Assembly: GCF_026891035.1 (NCBI RefSeq)
Contig: NZ_JAPTGG010000011.1
Coordinates: 62,001 to 126,000, forward strand
Source: Dasania phycosphaerae
GTDB lineage: Bacteria > Pseudomonadota > Gammaproteobacteria > Pseudomonadales > Dasaniaceae
Reading direction: 5' to 3'
Length of the DNA stretch: 64,000 nt
Under the pieces are notes generated by a model. That model did no database searches, had not been told where the DNA came from, and saw only the letters and a list, made by a program, of their open reading frames with translations. A program made the translations under genes and the position numbers. This document shows, piece by piece, positions 61,592-64,000 of this stretch. Every line of letters starts with the position of its first letter. Within the stretch, counting starts at the first letter, position 1.

Positions 61592-63031
61592 CTAACATTT
61601 TTGCTCAGCTTCGCTGGCGATAAATTTACCCAATTGCTGTAATGCCTTAGTGCGTGCCTTGGTCCATGGGTGAGCAAAGCTAATACGCAAAAAATGCTGA
61701 TAGCGTTGCTGGGCCGTAAACAAACGCCCCGGGGTAATAATCACGCCCGCTTTGCGTGCTTGCGCATACAGCGACACCGTACACACTGAGGGCGGCAACT
61801 CTAACCAAAGTGCTAAGCCTCCTTGCGGATGACTACAGCTCTGTGCCATAGGTAAATGCTGGGCGATTAACTGTAGCAGCTGCCTATACTGCTGTTGATA
61901 TTGCTGACGCTTGGCTCGTAAATGGCGCTCCAAGCCACCTTCCTGAATATAATCACTAAGCCCCTGCTGCAGGGTTTGGCTGCTGGCCAAGGCGGTGACT
62001 AGTTTGAGTCTTTTAACCGCTGCTAGATACTTGCCAGGGGCTATCCAACCTAGGCGTAAATCTCTGGACAGGGATTTAGAAAAAGAAGAGCACAGCAATA
62101 CCGAGCCACTGTCATCATAGGAGTAAATACTGCGCGGCCGCAGTGAGCCAAAATAAAGGTCGCCGTAAATATCATCCTCAATAATGGCAATACCCTGGGC
62201 GATGCTCAACGCCAAAATTCGCTGTTTATTTTTTTCTGGCATGCAAGCCCCGGTTGGGGTGGCATAGCAGGGCGAGACGATTAAGGCTTTTACCGGCCAA
62301 TGTTGTAAAGCCATCTCTAAAGCATCGGGGCTAATACCTTCTTCTACCGAGCTGGGTAACTCCAGAGCCTGCAGGCCTAAGGCCTCTAATAATTGAAAAG
62401 CCCCGTAAAACCCCGGTGACTCTATGGCGACTATATCACCCGGCGAGGTGGTGGCCATCAAGGCTAATAATAGCGCGTGCTGGCAGCCAGCCGTGACTAC
62501 CAAGTCCTGGCCGGAAACTTTCGCTCCCGCCATAGCCATGCGCTGTGCCAGTTGGGAGCGCAAAGACCACAGGCCCATAGGCTCATCATAGTAATCTTGC
62601 TCTAGGGCAGACTGCCGCCGCTGGGCCCTAGCTAAACAGCGACGCAATTGCTCATTCGCCAACTCATTGGGCTGATCGGGCAGTAAATCAAAAGCCGCCC
62701 CTTTAACCATAATATCTAACAGTAATTGATCGGCAGACACCGGGCTTGGTGTTATTGAGGGCTGGCTTAAGGCTGGTGTACTTAAACCGGCCGCATCACT
62801 GGCTGCTGAGGCACAGACAAAATACCCCGACCTAGGCCGCGCCGCGATTAGGCCTTCGGCCTCCAAGCGACTATAGGCGGTTAGCACCGTGGATTTAGAG
62901 AGTTTATGCTGCCGGCAGTATTCCCGCACTGAGGGCAGGCGTTCACCCACCGCCCGTTGGCCACTGTTGATTTGCTCACGCAACTGGGCCTCAACTTGTT
63001 GATAAAGATAAGCGTCTGTGTGTTTAGCCAT
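61592..63031 (-). CDS. MocR-family regulator (GntR HTH plus aminotransferase domain)
   Basis: 479 residues. Winged helix (about 1-75: LREQINSGQRAVGERLPSVR, KSTVLTAYSRLEAEGLI) and a fold-type I aminotransferase domain with PLP Lys in LCSSFSKSLSRDLRLGW. Divergent from ccoG. Effector and target not determined; three CTGTACC half-sites lie in the gap. Confidence 0.93.
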   Translation of the reverse strand: MAKHTDAYLYQQVEAQLREQINSGQRAVGERLPSVREYCRQHKLSKSTVLTAYSRLEAEGLIAARPRSGYFVCASAASDAAGLSTPALSQPSITPSPVSADQLLLDIMVKGAAFDLLPDQPNELANEQLRRCLARAQRRQSALEQDYYDEPMGLWSLRSQLAQRMAMAGAKVSGQDLVVTAGCQHALLLALMATTSPGDIVAIESPGFYGAFQLLEALGLQALELPSSVEEGISPDALEMALQHWPVKALIVSPCYATPTGACMPEKNKQRILALSIAQGIAIIEDDIYGDLYFGSLRPRSIYSYDDSGSVLLCSSFSKSLSRDLRLGWIAPGKYLAAVKRLKLVTALASSQTLQQGLSDYIQEGGLERHLRAKRQQYQQQYRQLLQLIAQHLPMAQSCSHPQGGLALWLELPPSVCTVSLYAQARKAGVIITPGRLFTAQQRYQHFLRISFAHPWTKARTKALQQLGKFIASEAEQKC

Positions 63032-63034
63032 AGG

Positions 63035-63119
63035 GGTACAGTGCCAAAAAAAATGATGGGGACAAAGGCTTAGCCCGCATACCTGTACCTTAACATATAA
63101 GTTTTTTTGAATCTGTACC
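63035..63119. promoter_or_regulatory. Three CTGTACC half-sites, likely MocR operator
   Basis: CTGTACC at 63083-63089 and 63113-63119 (direct, 30 bp apart) and its reverse complement GGTACAG at 63035-63041. Spaced near whole helical turns, next to the start of a MocR gene. MocR proteins often bind direct repeats. Confidence 0.55.
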
Positions 63120-63205
63120 CAATAGCATCCCCCACCTAGACTAGCGCCACTTTCTGTATTGGCTATGCCCTGATAGCCCAGCTTTACAAACCGTGGTGCC
63201 TTTTT

Positions 63206-64000
63206 ATGCCCTCAGCTATGCCCCCAGCTCAGCCCTCGTCTAAAACGATAACGCCTAGCCCACAAGGCAGTGCCTATATAGATCTCTATCAGCCTTATCA
63301 AAAGATTTATACCCGCCAAATTAAGGGCTATTACCAGCGGTTACGGCAATACCTATGCGTACCTCTGCTGCTGGCGTATTTTTTATTACCTTGGCTTTCT
63401 ATAGATCAACGCCCGGCCATGTTGTTCGACCTCTCGGCGCAACAGTTTCACATTCTATGGGCGACCTTTACTCCCCAAGATGGCTATCTGCTGATGCTAT
63501 TACTCATGCTGGCCGCTTTTGCTTTATTTGCCTCTACGGTGGTGGTGGGTCGCGCATGGTGTGGATTCACTTGCCCACAAACCGTATGGACCATGATTTT
63601 TATGTGGCTGGAAGAGCACAGCGAGGGCAGCCGCAACCAGCGTATTAAGCTAGACCAACAGCCGTGGACGCTTAGCAAGCTGGCGCGCAAAACTTATAAA
63701 CACAGCCTGTGGCTAATGCTGTCGCTGGCCACCGGCCTTAGCTTTGTCGGTTATTTTTATGGCATCAAAGCCTTGCTTATAGACCTAAGTCACTTTGCCG
63801 CTACCTTAGAAGCCTGTTTTTGGGTGCTGTTATTTACTGTGCTCACCTACCTCAATGCCGGCTGGTTGCGAGATCAGGTCTGCAAATACATGTGCCCCTA
63901 TGCTCGTTTTCAATCGGTGATGTACGACCAGGACACCTTGCTAGTCACTTATGATCAAGCCCGCGGTGAAAATCGTGGCCCCCGTAAAGCTGGCAGCAAC
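63206..64000 (+). CDS. ccoG: Cytochrome c oxidase accessory protein CcoG, N-terminal part
   Basis: 265 codons, open to the right edge. YQPYQKIYTRQIKGYYQRLR, YFLLPWLSIDQRPAMLFDL, and WCGFTCPQTVWTMIFMWLEE; then the second cysteine set VCKYMCPYARFQSVM. This is the RdxA/FixG/CcoG polyferredoxin for cbb3 oxidase copper insertion, so a ccoNOPQ cluster probably lies to the right or elsewhere. Confidence 0.93.
   Translation, partial: MPSAMPPAQPSSKTITPSPQGSAYIDLYQPYQKIYTRQIKGYYQRLRQYLCVPLLLAYFLLPWLSIDQRPAMLFDLSAQQFHILWATFTPQDGYLLMLLLMLAAFALFASTVVVGRAWCGFTCPQTVWTMIFMWLEEHSEGSRNQRIKLDQQPWTLSKLARKTYKHSLWLMLSLATGLSFVGYFYGIKALLIDLSHFAATLEACFWVLLFTVLTYLNAGWLRDQVCKYMCPYARFQSVMYDQDTLLVTYDQARGENRGPRKAGSN

Overview
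The window looks like the chromosome of a heterotrophic, probably marine, gammaproteobacterium. Likely groups are the Cellvibrionales/Spongiibacteraceae, but the genus cannot be fixed from sequence alone. The reasons are a caa3-type cox cluster with Sco, CtaG, SURF1 and heme A synthase, PEP-CTERM proteins, a PycA/PycB pyruvate carboxylase with a divergent LysR gene, a Zur-znu locus, UmuDC, and many short palindromic repeats between genes. No rRNA, tRNA, CRISPR array, transposase or integrase gene was recognised.

Layout. 1-6790: end of a homoserine kinase, a tandem palindromic repeat, then a proline-use block (Lrp-type regulator, divergent putA, prolidase). 7093-7566: first PEP-CTERM protein, with a sigma-54-like promoter and an upstream motif. 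7759-11026: zinc uptake (znuA divergent from zur-znuC-znuB across a Zur operator). 11027-12685: hairpin-rich non-coding DNA and a glycerate-kinase-like gene. 12632-14540: first integron-like cassette array. 14708-16735: ompW, cytochrome c' and cytochrome b561. 17182-25109: an RND efflux operon with a two-component system. 25110-28690: palindromic repeats, then a second cassette array that begins with a second copy of the leader found before the first array. 28778-31859: lipoprotein, trypsin-like protease and FHA membrane protein. 32090-33760: SOS-controlled umuDC. 34015-40014: a Lys-rich micro-protein, FMN reductase, carbonic anhydrase, pyruvate carboxylase and its likely LysR regulator. 40092-40808: second PEP-CTERM gene with the same promoter architecture as the first. 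40984-43480: amidoligase plus glutamine amidotransferase, then rsuA. 43615-49598: oxidoreductase/LysR pair, DUF2164, a DUF748/OmpA-like protein and a FabH-like enzyme. 49667-59106: cytochrome oxidase assembly genes and the cox operon, marked by heptanucleotide repeats after three genes. 59480-64000: MATE exporter, an unknown protein, a MocR regulator and the start of ccoG.

The most unusual content is of two kinds. First, there are two integrase-less cassette arrays, about 12 kb apart, with four well-formed attC sites. Their cargo includes a HEPN-like DUF3644 protein, a SEFIR/TIR-like protein, a protein of an uncharacterised family and small zinc-ribbon or membrane proteins, which suggests anti-phage or stress cargo. 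Both arrays start with diverged copies of one leader that also carries the 3' end of the glycerate kinase gene. Second, the two unlinked PEP-CTERM genes share a 17-bp motif (16 of 17 bases identical) placed 62-66 bp upstream of a GG-N10-GC sigma-54-type promoter. This points to a small enhancer-controlled regulon for exported, sorted surface proteins.
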